Shown piece by piece: positions 28,046 through 35,434 of a DNA stretch of 64,000 nucleotides; position 1 is the first letter of the stretch, and every line of letters begins with the position of its first letter. The stretch is from positions 91,613,447 through 91,677,446 of the forward strand of contig NC_086180.1 in the NCBI RefSeq assembly GCF_023053635.1. Reading direction: 5' to 3'. The notes under the pieces were generated by a model. That model worked only from the letters and a program-made list of their open reading frames with translations. It had not been told where the DNA came from and ran no database searches. The stretch comes from Elgaria multicarinata webbii. Lineage: Eukaryota; Chordata; Lepidosauria; Squamata; Anguidae. Both the position numbers and the translations under genes were made by a program.

Positions 28046-29911
28046 GTACTTTGGAAAAATATTCAGTCTTGGATGAAGTTTAAACAATACACCTAGAATA
28101 CATACCTTAAAAGGGATGGGTGTGGAGGGGGAGAAATTTGGATTGTTTGAAGTTTTAGATATTGTCACACAGTCATTAATCATACATACATGATTATACA
28201 TGATAAAGTTCTTTGTTAAAGCTGGATTATATATATTATATTCCCAGGCTTGTCACTCTACTCCCAGTGACTCTTACTGCAGTCTTTCAAGGTTTTTCAT
28301 TGCTATTCTGCATCATTTCCCCCTGTCAATGTGATTAATGGGGTTTATTTAATTATTTAAATGCACAATCCTATGCATGTTTAGACAGAAAAAAAGTCCT
28401 TCAACTCCCAGTATTCCCCAGAAAACATTTCATGAACCATTTCATTCCGATCCATTTCATACTGGATTTCTACTCCTAGTTTTGTGACTTATTTGTACTC
28501 TGCATAGAATTTAATGAAGCCCAGTTATGTAAACTGGTATTCCCAGCTCCCATGATTTCCTAGGAGCCTTTCCCATTGTTTTCATGGGCATTCTTGTCAT
28601 TTATTTTAGCATACTAAAAGGAAGAAAGGTAGCTGATGAGTTTCAACCTGACCTAAACACGTCACTCAAAAGTTCATACCATTCTAGTCATCACTGAGCA
28701 AGAGAAAGATAAGAATAATGGGTGGACAACTTTGGATTGGAGGGTCCATCCTGTGGTCGGGTAAAGCAACGTTTTCTCACGCTTGCTCTCATCCTTCCCC
28801 CTACATCTTTATGTGCCTAGTTGTGTAGAACACCTAACCCTTCCAACAATCCATATCCTGACACTTCCTAAAAAAAATATTTTCTGCAAAATAATGAAAC
28901 ACAACCTTGCAAAAGTATTTGCATATTTTGGATACATTTGCATACTTTACTAGGAGCACAAAATTGGGATTATTGGATTGCAATATTGCAAACCTAGGGC
29001 AAATTCCCATTGAACTCGGTGGAATTTAGTAAATATGCACAGATGGGGGGACACAGGTAACCCTTATTAGCCTTCCAAAACCTTTATTAGGAACAAATAA
29101 TCACAACATGTGGGATTAAAGTGTAATGCATTATCAGATACGGTGTCCAAAACCCATACTTTATCGGCCTTAAAGCAATCCTAACATGTTCCGTTCTACA
29201 AACCTAGGCACATTTATTTGAGAGCAAACCCCACTCACTGTAATCACAATGCTCGGTGCCAAATAAATTTGGCTAAGGAGCAGGCTACACCCATTCCACG
29301 GAATACAGCTACTCGCCTCCCCCCACCCCACCCCACCCCGGCCCCCGAGTTCCAGTGACCTCCAAAAGCACGAGGCTGCCCTTAACGCCCCTTCCTCGCC
29401 TCACCCCACACCCACGCGCCCGGGGGACGCACTCACACTTGAGCCACCGCGCTCCGGCGTGGGTGTCCTTGTCCTGGATGAGCCGCTTGTGCGCGTAGCG
29501 GCGGCAGATGTACCAGGCCATCCAGAGGAGCTGGAGCAGCATGAGAGTGATGAGGTAGGAGAGGACGGCGCTCTTGGCGATGCCCTCGGCGTGCACCGCC
29601 CAGGCGAACATCAGCAGCAGCCCCGCCAAGAAGAGGTGCAGACCGTACTGGCTGCTCAGGATCTCGGCGTTTTTCTGCGGGTAGCCCCGGCCCTCGCGCA
29701 GAGCCACGCGGCTGCTGCGGCTGCTCCCGCCGCCGCCGCCGCCGCCGCCTTTGGCCTGGGCCGGCGAGGGTGGCGCCCCCTCGGCCGTCTTCTCCAGCTC
29801 CCACCCCTCTGCCGCTGCTGCCGCCGCTGCCTGGGCGTTGGGGCTTCTCTGGGCGCGTCCCTTCTTGCCCTTCGAGGAGGGCTCGGGGGCGCCGCCTGCC
29901 TTCTCTTCCAT
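1156..29911 (-). CDS. OTOP1: Otopetrin-1 proton channel, five of six coding exons (3' end outside window)
   Basis: Coding exons in transcript order are 29911-29437, 14949-14813, 7995-7937, 2749-2619 and 2099-1156. All four complete introns are GT-AG and all phases match, giving 582 codons. The product aligns from memory with human OTOP1 over almost its whole length: [31 protein letters not shown]-like [78 protein letters not shown] and RNIAAFLF-like [13 protein letters not shown]. Eleven of the twelve membrane segments of the family are visible. The last segment and C-terminus (human LWIPPAFG onward) were not found in 1-1155, so that exon should lie left of the window. Known role: homodimeric proton-selective channel of the plasma membrane, needed for sour sensing and otoconia. 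No break in the reading frame is seen. OTOP2 and OTOP3 are less likely because of the long identical blocks and the TMEM128 neighbour. Confidence 0.96.
2619..2749 (-). CDS. OTOP1: OTOP1 coding exon 4
   Basis: 131 bp between a ttctag acceptor (2751-2750) and a gtaagat donor (2618-2612). It encodes [36 protein letters not shown] and GFGNISI, which matches human OTOP1 nearly residue for residue. This is the fifth membrane segment and the long conserved linker. The phase 1 end joins a 519-bp intron. Confidence 0.97.
2813..2875 (-). mobile_element. LINE 3' tail fragment (L2-group)
   Basis: The reverse complement reads 'acatggtgctatataaata' like the tails at 27970-28000 and 61270-61300, followed by an ATAA-rich run. 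Only the last 60 bp of the element are present. Confidence 0.75.
2886..2952. repeat. Short palindromic interspersed repeat (MITE-like)
   Basis: Contains the words 'cccattcatttcaatgg' and 'ttggatacaaccc' that recur near 15000, 50800, 53110-53235 and 58960. The family is a short self-complementary repeat I recognise as common in squamate DNA; the exact name is not certain. Confidence 0.5.
3196..3635 (+). mobile_element. L2-like LINE 3' fragment, old
   Basis: The segment 'gggctcaatttaaagtgctag' and the following text line up with the end of the L2 reading frame at 52150-52280 (gcccgattcaaagtgctggt). It is diverged and ends in a short ATAA-type tail near 3635. Confidence 0.7.
3640..4512. other. 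OTOP1 intron 3 sequence without recognised feature
   Basis: AT-rich, no recognised coding or repeat structure by eye. Confidence 0.5.
4513..4648 (+). mobile_element. CR1 3' end fragment
   Basis: Reads 'gaggccttcaagaggcagct' and ends 'attctatgattctatga', the characteristic 3' terminus of amniote CR1. It encodes the [14 protein letters not shown]-like C-terminus in broken form. It is severely 5' truncated. Confidence 0.88.
5135..5367 (+). mobile_element. L2-group LINE 3' tail, old
   Basis: Starts at the 'aaacctttttgtttcaggag' region typical of the end of L2-group frames and ends in 'gggatataaatatcatcatc', a short tandem tail. Diverged. Confidence 0.6.
6056..7302. repeat. Unclassified composite repeat with internal tandem array, flanked by 8-bp direct repeats
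   Basis: The block is bounded by the direct repeat cttagaat at 6048-6055 and 7303-7310, which suggests a single insertion with an 8-bp target duplication. The outer parts are GC-rich with repeated CGGAGC words (6058-6460 and 7195-7290); the middle is the 155-bp tandem array. At 6065-6103 there is a perfect 14-bp stem (GCTCCGCTTCTAAT) with an 11-nt loop. The left end reads TAGGGATGTGC but the right end is not its inverse, so it is not a simple TIR transposon. No protein is encoded. Confidence 0.6.
6466..7170. repeat. Tandem array, period about 149-155 bp, 4.5 units
   Basis: Units begin with cttggcgtgc/tgtg at 6466, 6615, 6770, 6925 and 7080. Each carries 'agctatcatggtggcgagtt', 'aaattgacggagctat' and 'aattccccaaaaatcagggg'. 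Units differ by only a few bases, except the last, which is partial and diverged. Confidence 0.9.
7937..7995 (-). CDS. OTOP1: OTOP1 coding exon 3 (59 bp micro-exon)
   Basis: A short exon found by reading the minus strand between a tttag acceptor (7997-7996) and a gtaaaagg donor (7936 downward). It encodes [19 protein letters not shown] plus two bases of an Arg codon completed by the next exon. The human segment is [20 protein letters not shown], so only one residue differs. It fills exactly the gap between exons 2 and 4, which confirms both phases. Confidence 0.95.
8000..9855. other. OTOP1 intron 2, mostly unrecognised sequence
   Basis: No exon or classified repeat seen. A T-rich stretch with repeated 'aaatgcac' words lies at about 9000-9070 and probably belongs to an unclassified repeat beginning near 8880. 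Confidence 0.5.
9858..9891. repeat. (CTG)n microsatellite, about 11 units
   Basis: Uninterrupted gctgctgctg run. It produces Ala-rich and Leu-rich shadow frames on both strands that are not genes. Confidence 0.95.
10130..10205. repeat. Short degenerate tandem of 'taatgcaca' words
   Basis: At least five copies of aatgcac/aatgcaa are arranged irregularly, partly palindromic (cacattaactagtgcacatt). Confidence 0.6.
11198..11244. repeat. (CA)n-(GA)n microsatellite
   Basis: About 16 CA units followed by about 7 GA units. The matching open frames of Thr-His or Cys-Val repeats are spurious. Confidence 0.95.
11438..11862. mobile_element. Non-autonomous element with terminal inverted repeats
   Basis: The left end 'ttgtaactcacattcagt' pairs with the right end 'actgagtgtgagttaccat' read on the other strand, and the flanking 'gttcac' and 'gtgaac' also pair. 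The interior holds the minisatellite at 11713-11836. Likely a MITE; superfamily not determined. Confidence 0.65.
11713..11836. repeat. 18-bp minisatellite 'acccacggttcaacaaca'
   Basis: About six to seven copies, some with cccatgg in place of cccacgg. Reverse-complement versions of the same words occur at 11465-11510, so the array pairs with the left half of the surrounding element. Confidence 0.85.
11870..13690. other. OTOP1 intron 2 sequence, nothing recognised
   Basis: No exon, classified repeat or credible reading frame. The open frame at 12533-12946 has no recognisable domain and no splice context. Confidence 0.5.
13692..13868 (-). mobile_element. CR1 3' end fragment
   Basis: Begins 'catagaatcacagaatagca' and continues 'ggaaggggcccacaaggcca', the reverse complement of the CR1 terminus. 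It is truncated at about 13868. Confidence 0.92.
13886..14664. mobile_element. TIR element (MITE-like) interrupted by a solo LTR
   Basis: The left terminus 'ctgctgagaattctgaaatt' (13901-13920) pairs with 'aaccttcagaattctcaaca' (14626-14645) over roughly 40 bp. Without the LTR at 14044-14557 the element would be about 265 bp. Confidence 0.65.
14044..14557 (+). mobile_element. Solo LTR of an endogenous retrovirus-like element
   Basis: 514 bp from TGTTGGATCC to CTCAACA, with the 5-bp target duplication ttctt on both sides (14039-14043 and 14558-14562). A TATA-like ctataaaag lies at 14239-14247. No internal region is attached, so it is a fossil left by LTR-LTR recombination. A second copy of the same family is at 46760-47265. 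Moderate age: the two copies differ at a modest number of positions by eye. Confidence 0.85.
14813..14949 (-). CDS. OTOP1: OTOP1 coding exon 2
   Basis: 137 bp between a tttcag acceptor (14950-14951) and a gtaaaag donor (14812-14806). It encodes [20 protein letters not shown] and then [18 protein letters not shown] and AVHTLLQ. This is the third membrane segment and the start of the fourth in the otopetrin fold. Exon phase is 1 in, 0 out. The first intron before it is 14,487 bp and carries the copia and CR1 insertions. Confidence 0.96.
14990..16280. other. OTOP1 intron 1 near exon 2, no gene
   Basis: A palindromic-repeat fragment (about 15000-15050) with 'cactgaaatcaataggacaa' is the only element recognised. 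The rest appears unique. Confidence 0.5.
16285..16434. repeat. Two L2 3' tails joined tail to tail
   Basis: A plus-strand tail (gcccagagagctccggctat, then cggtatagaaatgtaataaa) runs straight into a minus-strand tail (ccgcccaatagccaaagctc). The ATAA-rich junction is shared, giving an inverted repeat of about 60-bp arms. Confidence 0.85.
16584..17388 (-). mobile_element. CR1 LINE 3' half, diverged subfamily
   Basis: The minus strand encodes [38 protein letters not shown] and [19 protein letters not shown], which is the conserved C-terminal part of the CR1 ORF2 protein. It lacks the usual tail seen at 23443 and is a different, older subfamily. The frame is broken outside this block. Confidence 0.88.
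17453..17690 (+). mobile_element. Sauria-type tRNA-derived SINE
   Basis: Head 'agtgtgatgtagtggctaag' with tRNA-like A and B boxes, body 'gactttgggccagtcacata', tail (ATAA)n. A possible short target duplication, atgttc, flanks it. The family is known from squamates. Confidence 0.92.
17874..18310 (-). repeat. 3' LTR of the copia element
   Basis: Same length as the 5' LTR and identical to it on direct reading. Confidence 0.95.
18311..18323 (-). other. Polypurine tract of the copia element
   Basis: Minus strand reads AAAAAAGGAGGGG immediately before the 3' LTR, the expected place and composition for plus-strand priming. Confidence 0.85.
18351..21860 (-). CDS. copia gag-pol reading frame (fossil)
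   Basis: One frame of 1,169 codons. In order: Gag region from [24 protein letters not shown] zinc knuckle [14 protein letters not shown]; protease with [11 protein letters not shown]; integrase with a zinc-binding HRRLGHAG...CSTCKLAKS region and a DDE core around QSDFGGEF and [11 protein letters not shown]; reverse transcriptase with [20 protein letters not shown] and FVDDICLIA; RNase H with [14 protein letters not shown] and [10 protein letters not shown]. The order integrase before reverse transcriptase marks Ty1/copia. The frame is single and long, as in Drosophila copia; it is judged broken, about one break. Confidence 0.92.
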   Translation of the reverse strand: MQFFEMASSMALGGLSLSRLNEHNYLAWSVKMEQYLRREDLWTVVSNPPAQPDEGEQRSIEKALASIILCLEDNQLVHVRGLVSAQECWRNLREIYVRDSAVSKVTLTRKLYRAQLQPNSSVSEHLNMMRQLFADLEERGMIFTECHKVYVVLSSLDDSWDSLVMSLEAMRESELTLRFLTGRLLEEEQKKLEKQTAKPRETPTKQAACEDKERVFAVRRCFRCGSTEHLRKNCPSQTEKQAYSGKKKKTAKPKVSVVKAVENDPKSTWLMDSGSSQHIVNNKGLFKKLHPTNRDYVTLADGKVSVVAGEGPVFIPSLGETVNKVLCVPSLEHNLLSVSCLDHAGYSVMFSNKECKVLKENEVLALGVLKNNLYEMLPKGEGGSKDVCSVFSNTPVHDNCIHLLHRRLGHAGFKVLQKMPDMCEGLNLKSCEKYLDCSTCKLAKSKVAPICKKSDRVTKQIFELVHADLIGPMSKTLGGARYALILVDDYSRYGFCYVIKNKSETFEIFKNWQSWVERKFSTKVKQLQSDFGGEFMSTDFQKWLRNKGISARRSAPYSPWQNGVAERRNGVLQTMKDAMLADSGLKAHFWGEALLTANYIVNRLWSTAVNSSPYFLMFGKKPSLSHLRVFGSTAWVHVPKAIRRKGQFKARKMTFLGYAPGSKAYRFYADNGEVIISRSAEFQEQCNWERLHGSQVFLPESKNSEKTQLAEEQAARLDSQTFLSPKKEEEEAATSSFVPRRSERSNKGIPPDRFTASEVRVCQVNYEPESFENVLKLSKPEKEKWFEAMDEEMKSMAKYNVFTPTMLPKGEKAVGCRWVFKKKFLQTGETKYKARLVAQGFTQTKNVKGEQMWLLTFVDDICLIARTKAQVEEFEKQLGKFFELKNLGQIHDYLGVEITKKQGVYELSQKSKIRNLLTKFNMEECNGAKTPMVAGFQCNDQDAEFCDKEIYQSAIGSLLYLAQWSRPDIANAVGILSRFVSKPTNSAWQAVKRVFKYLKSTIDVSLKLKPSDTLFLECYVDSDWAGDTQNRKSTSGIVIKFGNNLIGWKSRKQSLVALSTSEAEFAALSEVCTEVIWFVQLLKDIKVQVETPVKVFEDNQTCIHMAKSERMHTRSKHVDIRYCNVRQAVQEGLIDLIYCNTNENVADVLTKPLSVHKHMKLIKQLGMIS
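22011..22024 (-). other. Primer binding site of the copia element
   Basis: Minus strand reads GGTTATGGGCCCAG directly beside the 5' LTR. This is complementary to the anticodon-arm segment CTGGGCCCATAACC of initiator methionine tRNA, not to a tRNA 3' end. Drosophila copia is known to prime from a half-tRNA in the same way. Confidence 0.8.
22025..22461 (-). repeat. 5' LTR of the copia element
   Basis: Upstream LTR for minus-strand transcription. It starts and ends with a 7-bp inverted repeat, TGTCAGG/CCTGACA. Confidence 0.95.
22467..23180. other. OTOP1 intron 1 sequence with a GC-rich unclassified repeat
   Basis: About 22640-22857 is rich in 'ggcctgaggtacc' and 'gcgcctcagg' words arranged partly as a palindrome, ending 'gctgcacagccctagtt'. 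The end resembles the TAGGGATGTGC start of the repeat at 6056 read backwards. No gene. Confidence 0.5.
23182..23362. mobile_element. TIR element (MITE-like) with 'taaccatgg' words
   Basis: Left end 'ctgttcagatgatgcactaa' pairs with right end 'ttagtgtgttgtctgaacag'. The interior repeats aaccatgg several times. No matching target duplication was found. Confidence 0.65.
23443..26400 (-). mobile_element. CR1 LINE, long 5'-truncated copy, split by a solo LTR
   Basis: From the minus strand: endonuclease C-terminal part ([20 protein letters not shown]), linker (TYRKWK), reverse transcriptase ([109 protein letters not shown]) and C-terminal region ([36 protein letters not shown]). The frame is open from 26436 to 23524 once the LTR is set aside, apart from an in-frame TGA at 24240-24238, probably a changed Trp codon. 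The 3' end has the usual CR1 terminus with 'catagaatcatagaatca'. The full-length 5' part is missing. It is in the sense direction of OTOP1. Confidence 0.94.
25358..25880 (+). mobile_element. Solo LTR inserted in the CR1
   Basis: 523 bp from TGTAAGGAAG to CTTCCTTTACA, with imperfectly matching inverted ends and a 5-bp target duplication ccttc (25353-25357 and 25881-25885). A tataaagggt box and an aataaaattg polyadenylation-type signal (near 25772) give the plus orientation. It is younger than the CR1 and a different family from the solo LTRs at 14044 and 46760. Confidence 0.85.
26450..27095. other. OTOP1 intron 1 sequence, old LINE remnant only
   Basis: An eroded LINE tail with 'gccaccttgaaagggttcca' lies at 26790-26850. 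The rest shows nothing recognised. Confidence 0.45.
27100..28000 (+). mobile_element. L2-group LINE 3' half (second family)
   Basis: Encodes [71 protein letters not shown] and [14 protein letters not shown], the C-terminal part of an L2/Rex-like reverse transcriptase protein. The tail reads 'gatggtgctatataaataaa'. The copy at 54560-55360 and the tail at 61125-61314 are the same family. Confidence 0.85.
27980..28045. repeat. (AAAT)n-(AAT)n microsatellite at LINE tail
   Basis: The ATAA tail of the LINE has grown into an AAT array of about 13 units. Confidence 0.9.
28050..29300. other. OTOP1 intron 1 near exon 1, no gene
   Basis: Apart from a short palindromic-repeat-like piece (gcacaatcctatgcatg near 28365), nothing is recognised. 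Confidence 0.5.
29437..29911 (-). CDS. OTOP1: OTOP1 coding exon 1
   Basis: Starts at ATG 29911-29909 ([11 protein letters not shown]). An upstream in-frame GTG is not needed because the ATG lies in a good context (gccATGg). Residues 1-75 are low complexity and poorly conserved in the family, with an Ala run (about 7) and a Gly run (8) encoded by a GCC/GCG tract near 29722-29748. Membrane segment 1 ([20 protein letters not shown]) and segment 2 ([19 protein letters not shown]) follow, then the family motif [10 protein letters not shown]. The exon ends after the first base of a Cys codon at a gtgagt donor (29436-29431). Confidence 0.96.
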
Positions 29912-30600
29912 GGCCACGTTTGCGAGGCGGAGAAGGACGCGGCAGGTGCCCGAGGAGCCGCGGGGCGGGCGGGGGCGCCTGGCGGCTCAGCGGCGCCCAA
30001 GTCGCTCAGGCGCGAAGCACGTCGAGGTGGAAGCTGAGGGGAAAGCGCCGCACCTGCCGGGGTTCCCAGGCCAGGGACGGAGCGCGGGGACGGGGCGGGG
30101 GGCGGGGGGCAACTTGCCCGTTTCACTTTGCCCGGACGCCCCTCCCAAACCGCTCTTCTCCTGGCGCCTCCTGTGTGCCCTTCCTCGCCGTTCAGGATAG
30201 TTCTGGTTGGGCTGAGGACGCGCAACCCAAGCTTGGATGCCCTCCTCGGGAGCAAGGCGCTTCACACTTGGGTCTCGGTTCAGGCGCCTCTTCTGTCGGC
30301 CGGCACTTCTCCTTCGAGCGGGCTGTTCCCCTCAGCGCCCCGTTTCACAATGAAGTCGGCGACGGGCCTCCTTTCGAGCCTTTATGGAGTCGCCCTCTGG
30401 GTTGGAAGGGTCCTCCTGATGTCATTTGGGTGTGCCCGACCGGGTCGGATTTCAGTCACCTGAAACCCTGGGCTCAGGCCCCATTTCCCGTCTACCTCTG
30501 CCCACCTTGGCTTGGAAGGAGGCGGCTGAGGGAAGTGCCGCAGGGCGTCGTGCGGGTGACCGTAATGATGGGAATCTGTGATAAGGGCGAGGTGCGCCTA
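29912..30600 (-). promoter_or_regulatory. CpG-rich promoter region and 5' UTR of OTOP1
   Basis: The block from about 29300 to 30600 is strongly GC-rich with many CpG dinucleotides, unlike the AT-rich surroundings, and is centred on the OTOP1 start codon. GC-box-like ggggcgggg strings lie near 30090-30110. No clear TATA box is seen, as expected for a CpG-island promoter. The exact transcription start cannot be read from sequence alone. Several long open frames here on both strands are by-products of high GC. Confidence 0.7.
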
Positions 30601-30699
30601 GGAGGGAGCCCTGAGGGGGCGCAGGCTGCTTGGGGACACGGCAGAATGCCACCGGCAGCGGATGGGGGATGTCATAGTTGTAAATGAGAAGGCCAGGCC

Positions 30700-31610
30700 A
30701 GAGACAAAGGCCACAATGCTTCTGTCGACACAGGCAGGTGTGATGTTGATGCCTGAAATTAAGAGCACTTTCCGGGCCAAGGACTCCTGGAGGCACCCTC
30801 CGGCAGGTACAACGGATGAAGCAGAACCTCTATCATTTGCTGACCACCTCCACGCTCCAGATCCACGCTCTGACGTCCTACATAAAGCACTTAACACTGA
30901 ATGTGATCCTGAGGGCACGTATTGTAATAATGTATGTTTCCAGAGGTGGATGGAGGGCTAAGCATTATGATTCGGAAATATGGGGCTCATTCTAGGGCCT
31001 CTTCACTCATCACGGGCTTTCATGAGAGAGGTGCTGGATTGGACCTGCATCCTGTTTACAACAGTAGCCAACTTCCAGAAAGCAACAAGTTAAGTATGAA
31101 GGCACTAGTCCTCTCTGATTCATTCTGGGGGCATGTTGCCTGGAAAGGTTTTTAGGAAATGATTCCAAGATACCTATTTATTACTGGTGTGATACCATAA
31201 GGCAGAGTGAAGCCACTTCCTCAGGTGGCAGATGCTGAGGGGCAGAGAAGGACGGGGAGGTGTTGGAGGACAGAACTGCTTGTGCCGCTCAGCCTGCCCA
31301 GCGTCCCCTAGGCTAGCCGGCTAGCCTACTACCCTCTGGTGCAGAAGAGGAGGATGCCCCATTGCCAGGGTTGAAGTAAAGACCCAACTGAAGTAAAAAC
31401 CCAACTCCAGCCAACTTCTGTACGTAGAATGGCAAGTGCCACCTTGTCCTTGACCTCAGCCCAAAATGTCTTGGGCTGGCCCAGGGGTGGGGAACTTTAC
31501 CCCCATTTTGTCCACAATTATCTGACTATGTCTAAACTGTATCTTCTATTTAAACAAATGATGTAGTGGTAATATTTCACTCCCACAGTCCCCCACCCAG
31601 GAGAGTCCAA
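30700..31610. other. Intergenic sequence upstream of OTOP1
   Basis: Mixed composition; no conserved reading frame. Confidence 0.5.
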
Positions 31611-31615
31611 AAATG

Positions 31616-31617
<2 letters not shown>

Positions 31618-31700
<83 letters not shown>

Positions 31701-31722
31701 TTAGATACACACACACACACAC
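31618..31722. repeat. (CT)n-(TA)n-(CA)n compound microsatellite
   Basis: About 33 CT units, then a TA run, then a CA run. The Ser-Leu repeat frame here is spurious. Confidence 0.95.
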
Positions 31723-31807
31723 ATCCCACTCTCAAGAGCAGCAGTTCATAACGTAATATCCAATCAGCTAAATGTCAAAAGGCAGTGTAGTAGTTAGCTT
31801 GTTGGTC

Positions 31808-32140
31808 TTGCATGAGAAAAGGTTCACATGGTCAGCGGGGTGATCATGTGAACAATTGCATGTTGTTTTCCCTGCATGTGCTACTTGCACTCCCACCATT
31901 TGCTTAATTACCTGTACCGCATTGCAGGTTGTTGTATTGTCCAAACCTGGCATGGCGTGCGGTGGGGGTGGCTTTTAACCCACTCTACAACCCCTACTAC
32001 AAGCCATGGATTGTGGGGTGGGTTAGAATCCACCCCACCACACTGGGTTCACATGACATGGCAACCTGGAGCACAGGTAATTAAGCAAACAGCGGACACG
32101 TGAGCAGCATGGGTTCCTCTGCTGATCATGCAAACCCAGC
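31808..32140. mobile_element. Fold-back TIR element (MITE-like)
   Basis: 'atttgcttaattacctgt' at 31899-31916 pairs with 'acaggtaattaagcaaac' at 32074-32091, and the outer 'catgtgctact' and 'acgtgagcagcatg' parts also pair. The centre is a GC-rich palindromic stretch with 'gtggggtgggtt'. Confidence 0.6.
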
Positions 32141-32149
32141 CAAAATGTC

Positions 32150-35100
32150 ACCAAACACTAAAAGACCATCAGCTCAATATTTTCAAGGAGTTCAACTTCC
32201 CAGCACCAGGGAAAGGTGCTTTATCAAAGGGTCAACAAAACCCTTCTAGCAGTTTTTCTATCTCCACCAGGTACAGATCTTTTGTAAAGCTAACACGTCT
32301 TAAATGCCCTGTTCAGTTTTGTAAAGCCAATGGGTCCTAATTGTCCATTCAAGACCCAATTACACCAAAATACTTTGATTTAAAACAGGGATAGCTTATA
32401 ACAATATATAGTGGATGGGAAAATCATTTCTCCCACAGCTAACTCTGGGGATTGCAGATAAACTCAGAGGTAACAGAGAGATAGGGGAAGATGATGTCAT
32501 CAACCCTGCTAATCAGAAAGTCCCAATGCTTTAATCCTGAGAGCCTGGGCACCACTGTACCACAGCTTTGAACTAGTAAAAGGAATTTGAAAAACAATAA
32601 ACTAAGGTGATGATAGGAACAGTTAGCTGATTGATAGTAAAGCATAAAGGAAAGCCCATACATAACGAAGCAGTACAGCATAATCTTTGTACACAGAGGT
32701 CCTACATTCAGACACTGACATCTCCAGTTCAAAGTATCTGAAGTCACACGCTTGTGGAAGATTTCTTTCTGTCTGATACCCTGGAAAGTTGTTACACATC
32801 AGTGAAAAGTCAACAAAAATGCAACACCAAAAGAGATCACAAAAGAGATTAGATTACAAATAACTTCAGTTTCAAGTGATTCCAAATACCCTCTTAGCCT
32901 TTCTCCAAAATGCTTAACAACAGTGAAGCAGCCAAAAAAGAAGCTCCCTCTGGGAAGAAATTCCAATGCTGAGGTGTCAACACAACAAACCCTATATTAC
33001 ATGCCCACCCACCACAATCCAGATGGCAGGAGGATATAGAACAGGGCTTCAGATAATCTAAGTCAGTGGATAGCTTCTTAAGATGTTCCTTAAGAAGTTC
33101 TAGTTCCAGGTCCTTTAGGGCTTTAAAGTTTAAAACCATCTGTGAAAGTCAAAGCAGGGCTCAAATTACAGGGGGAAAGGATATACTGCCCTTCATAGAA
33201 AACCACAAGCCCCGCCTCCTACCTGATCCATACCAATTTTTGCTCCTCCTACTAATCCTTAAAAGTCACACACCCTACTCCTATGCAACTGCATTGAAAT
33301 GGAAGATTTTAAGGGAGCATTTTTTTTAATGCCTATTATAAAAATAAACAATTCTGAGGTCACCCAACAGATAATTCCCCAGGGAAGGTTATTAACTGAA
33401 ATACAGGGTGGTTGGCACAGGATGGCAGGGATCCACAACAGATTATTCCTCTCAGCAATCAAACTGCTTTTGACCACTGAAATCTCTGCAGCAGTCCACA
33501 TACTGTGACAAAATGACATCCACATTGGGGTCATCTTGTTCTGGATAAGAGCCTATTCTCTTGGTATCCATTTAATTCCAGAAGGAAATATTCAGGAATT
33601 TGTTCATTGCTATTCTTGCCCTTCACAAATGAAAGAGGTCAGCAAAGCCTAAATATTTCTTCTGCAGCAGAAGTTCTACACCTGTCCTAACAGGGCTTCC
33701 AGCCCAACAAGACATAACCCAGTTTTCTACTGTGTGGTTTCTGATAGTTATTTGTGTTTGACTCCCCCAATTCTCTTGCTGCTCATTTCCTTGCTGGAGT
33801 TCTTTAGGATTTTGACAAGAGCAGTAAGGCCATTATATTTGACTGGAAAGTTCTCTCGTGTCACAATCCTATGGTTGCATCCTTGATGATCATAAGTCCC
33901 TGAACTGAAAGGCTAATAATCATCCTATGCAGAGGCAATCTTTGCTTCCGATCCTCCTGCCTTGTAGTTTTTGTTAGATGTCTTTTTTGCCTGTCTAGCT
34001 GGGTTGCTTTGGACTGTGAGAGAAGGAAATTGGAGAGGCCACAGGATAACTCATATCCTGGCCTCTCCTGTATCCTCCACTCCCCACCCACTGAAACAGC
34101 CCCCTCCAGGCACAGGAAAGAAGCCAACATGGTTCTTTTTGCCCCTGCTGCGAGGGGGAGGGGTTCAGAGCTCTGAATCCTAGCTCTGAGGTCAGAGCAC
34201 TGTCTTTGACCTTGGAGCTGGGAATGTGTACTATCCCAAGACCTCTCAAATATTGTCTAGGAGCCATAGGATTGCTTCCTCATTTCATATATATAGATTA
34301 TGGCAGGTGGGACCCTTGGGGTGAAGCAGGAGACTTTGTTGGATAGGAGGGAATATTTGATCAGGTCAAGGTGGGGAAATATGGGCAGTTAGCAGGACCT
34401 CTATGGAGAGGTCCTGTCTGACTACATAACATGGGCAGCTGGAGTAAACAAAGCAATGAGGAGCTGGAGACTAGCCAGGCACATAGTCACAGAGAGACAT
34501 GAAGGCAAGGAGAGCGTGGTGCCAAATCATGCCCCTGGAGCATTCTAAAACAGTAATTAAGGGGGTTGTCAGGTTGGAGTGGGACGTCTGGCTTGAAGAT
34601 TGATCTCTTAATGGAAGTTTTTGTGTATATTCAGTTCTGTGTTTTATGCAACCCGTGACTTCTTCACCCATTCTCAAGGGATCAAGGAATAAGTAAAACA
34701 GTTGGCTATACAGGGAGCTTCGGCATTGATATCCCAATAGAACATGGCATGTACATCTACAGCATAGAGAGGGAGAATATCTAAAGCAAGCAGGAGAAAT
34801 CTGTATGACAAAGCTGATAATTTTACATTAGTATGCATTTGTATATACATAGTTCTCCACCTGAAGTTATTTGGAGTTGTGCATTTGAGGTTTTCTGGAT
34901 TTTCCATTGTTAAAAAGTCAACTAATCTGCAAGCCGTCTAACAAAGGCGCAACCACTTGTTTGGAGTTCAAATATCAGCTCAGCTCGCATACTTATTTTC
35001 AAAGTGAGGGATGCAAAGTACTTTATGATGATATAAAGTATGATATACTTTATGATCTGAAGCAAGTGCTCTCAAAGGTTTTGATTTCCAACTTTATTAG

Positions 35101-35430
35101 GAAGTCAATTAATTCTATGACAAAAACATGGAGAATGACTGCGTCAAAGGATTTTGGTAATATAATGAAAGATAAAATGCTGATTAATTTAGAGACATCA
35201 CAAAAGTTACTGGGTATCTTCCCAATCTTGCAAATGACTGTGCAAAAGTAACTACTTTCATTAAGGGCCTTTAGCAAAAATTCTGAAATACATATTTCAA
35301 ACTGCCATCTTGGCCCTGTGGGGAAGAAGAAGGACCGAGGGGACAGGAGCAGGCAGAAGTAACATCGGGGCCTGCTCCTGCTGGACTCTCTCTCTCTCTC
35401 TCCTCCCTCCCTCCCTCCTTGACTCCTTTT
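32150..35430. other. Intergenic sequence, nothing firmly recognised
   Basis: I checked the longest frames (32439-32747, 33861-34130, 34907-35251). None shows a known domain, codon bias or splice context. There is a CT-rich stretch near 35388-35420. Confidence 0.5.
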
Positions 35431-35434
35431 CCTT

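Noticed and set aside
29656-30687. Long overlapping open frames on both strands around the OTOP1 first exon
   Set aside because: They are low-complexity Ala/Arg/Pro/Gly products of GC-rich, stop-poor DNA; the otopetrin frame explains the locus.
34907-35251. 114-codon plus-strand frame
   Set aside because: No recognisable domain, AT-rich random-like composition, no splice or promoter context.
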